Source: Carnobacterium_A sp049673005 (GTDB taxonomy: Bacteria > Bacillota > Bacilli > Lactobacillales > Carnobacteriaceae). From it: DNA of 15,288 nt. Each line of letters opens with the position of its first letter. Position 1 is the first letter of the stretch. The notes below the pieces were generated by a model. The model searched no databases, was not told where the DNA came from, and was given only the letters and a program-made list of their open reading frames with translations. The position numbers and the translations under genes are program-made. Where the stretch lies: contig NZ_JBATXB010000021.1 of assembly GCF_049673005.1 (NCBI RefSeq), positions 1 to 15,288 on the forward strand, written 5' to 3'. Positions 14,786 through 15,288 of this stretch are shown here, one piece after another.

Positions 14786-14841
14786 GTAAATTTTCCTCCT
14801 TATTAGTAGGTATCTTTGAAGTTTGACGCTTTCATAAATTG

Positions 14842-14850
14842 ATTATACCA
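14842..14850 (-). promoter_or_regulatory. Extended -10 promoter for the aldo/keto reductase
   Basis: The minus strand reads TGGTATAAT, an extended -10 element, with a poor -35 (TTTTAT) 17 bases upstream. It lies 57 bases before the GTG start. Confidence 0.6.
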
Positions 14851-14942
14851 AAGAATAAGAAAGGATAAAAATAATAGGAGTTTAAAAAGAAAGGGGACTT
14901 CTAAATTATAGTGTAAATCGATGCTAAGAATGATTCAGAATG

Positions 14943-14951
14943 TGTTATGAT
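14943..14951 (+). promoter_or_regulatory. Extended -10 promoter for trpS
   Basis: TGTTATGAT is a TGn extended -10 with no good -35. Transcription would start near 14958, leaving a leader of about 40 bases, too short for a T-box. This promoter and the divergent one at 14842–14850 share the 213-base gap, in which nothing else was recognised. Confidence 0.55.
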
Positions 14952-14998
14952 GAATGAGAGAATCAATACGATATTATTAAAAAGTGAGGAATAATTAA

Positions 14999-15288
14999 AT
15001 GAGTAAAATAATTTTAACAGGCGATAGACCAACGGGTAAACTTCATTTAGGCCATTATGTTGGTTCTTTGAAGAATAGAATCATGTTACAAAGTGATGCA
15101 GGAAATAAAAATTTTATTATGATTGCGGATCAACAAGCTTTAACAGATAATGCAAAGGATACAAAAAAAATACAAGATAGCTTACTTGAAGTTTCTTTAG
15201 ACTACTTAGCTGTCGGATTAGATCCAGCTAAATCAACTATTTTTGTGCAATCTCAGATTCCTCAATTAGCGGAATTAACGATGTATTA
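14999..15288 (+). CDS. trpS: Tryptophan--tRNA ligase (3' partial)
   Basis: The first 96 codons and two bases of a class I aminoacyl-tRNA synthetase run off the end of the window. The N-terminus MSKIILTGDRPTGKLHLGHY contains the ATP-binding HIGH-type motif HLGH (16–19), and NFIMIADQQALTDNA followed by DYLAVGLDP is typical of bacterial TrpRS. The enzyme charges tRNA-Trp with tryptophan using ATP. GTGAGGA (14984–14990) is eight bases before the ATG. The KMSKS loop would lie outside the window. The variant DRPTGKLHLGHY and the LDYLAVGLDP block match the longer Firmicutes TrpRS group. No frameshift or other defect is seen in the part present. Confidence 0.95.
   Translation, partial: MSKIILTGDRPTGKLHLGHYVGSLKNRIMLQSDAGNKNFIMIADQQALTDNAKDTKKIQDSLLEVSLDYLAVGLDPAKSTIFVQSQIPQLAELTMY

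Noticed and set aside
14952..14998. T-box or other riboswitch before trpS
   Set aside because: From the only likely promoter the leader is about 40 bases, with no terminator hairpin or T-box sequence.

Overview
The window is AT-rich, has strong AAGGAGG-type ribosome binding sites and short intergenic gaps, and encodes proteins typical of low-GC Firmicutes. The mix of a CoA-disulfide reductase/rhodanese pair, FetAB-type exporter, Dga-type amino-sugar-acid genes of the enterococcal EF_0837–EF_0839 kind and a trpS without a T-box points to Lactobacillales, probably Carnobacteriaceae or Enterococcaceae. That placement is an inference from protein resemblance. No RNA genes, IS elements, phage genes or CRISPR arrays were seen.

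Layout. (1) 1–1765, plus strand: the 3' part of a CoA-disulfide/polysulfide reductase with a fused rhodanese domain, coupled to a stand-alone rhodanese. (2) 1873–3428: a terminator overlapping a promoter, then a two-gene FetA/FetB-type ABC exporter and its terminator. (3) 3463–3869: an isolated unit for a 95-aa membrane protein with a near-consensus promoter and its own terminator. (4) 3906–7012: a three-gene operon of an HSL-family esterase, an HxxxDG acyltransferase of the alcohol-acetyltransferase/condensation-domain type, and a zinc-ribbon membrane protein; its substrate is unknown. (5) 7080–11887: a GntR/UTRA regulator followed by a catabolic operon of a cog3964 amidohydrolase, a DgaE–DgaF fusion and a 2-keto-3-deoxygluconate kinase. 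(6) 11992–14785, minus strand: a six-TM permease-prefix protein, a voltage-gated-type K+ channel and an aldo/keto reductase. (7) 14999–15288, plus strand: the start of trpS.

The clearest functional story is region 5. An amino-sugar acid such as D-glucosaminate, possibly released from an acylated form by the amidohydrolase, would be deaminated/dehydrated to 2-keto-3-deoxygluconate (or its 6-phosphate), phosphorylated by the kinase and cleaved to pyruvate and glyceraldehyde-3-phosphate. No transporter for the substrate lies in the window. The promoter carries a near-consensus catabolite-repression (cre) site and several nested inverted repeats that are candidate operators for the adjacent GntR protein.

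The most unusual feature is that the ammonia-lyase and aldolase, which I know as separate genes in enterococci and Salmonella, are one 618-codon frame here. The junction still holds a good Shine-Dalgarno sequence and an in-frame ATG, with a TAA one frame away just upstream. This looks like a fusion made by a recent small indel, or a base-calling error.
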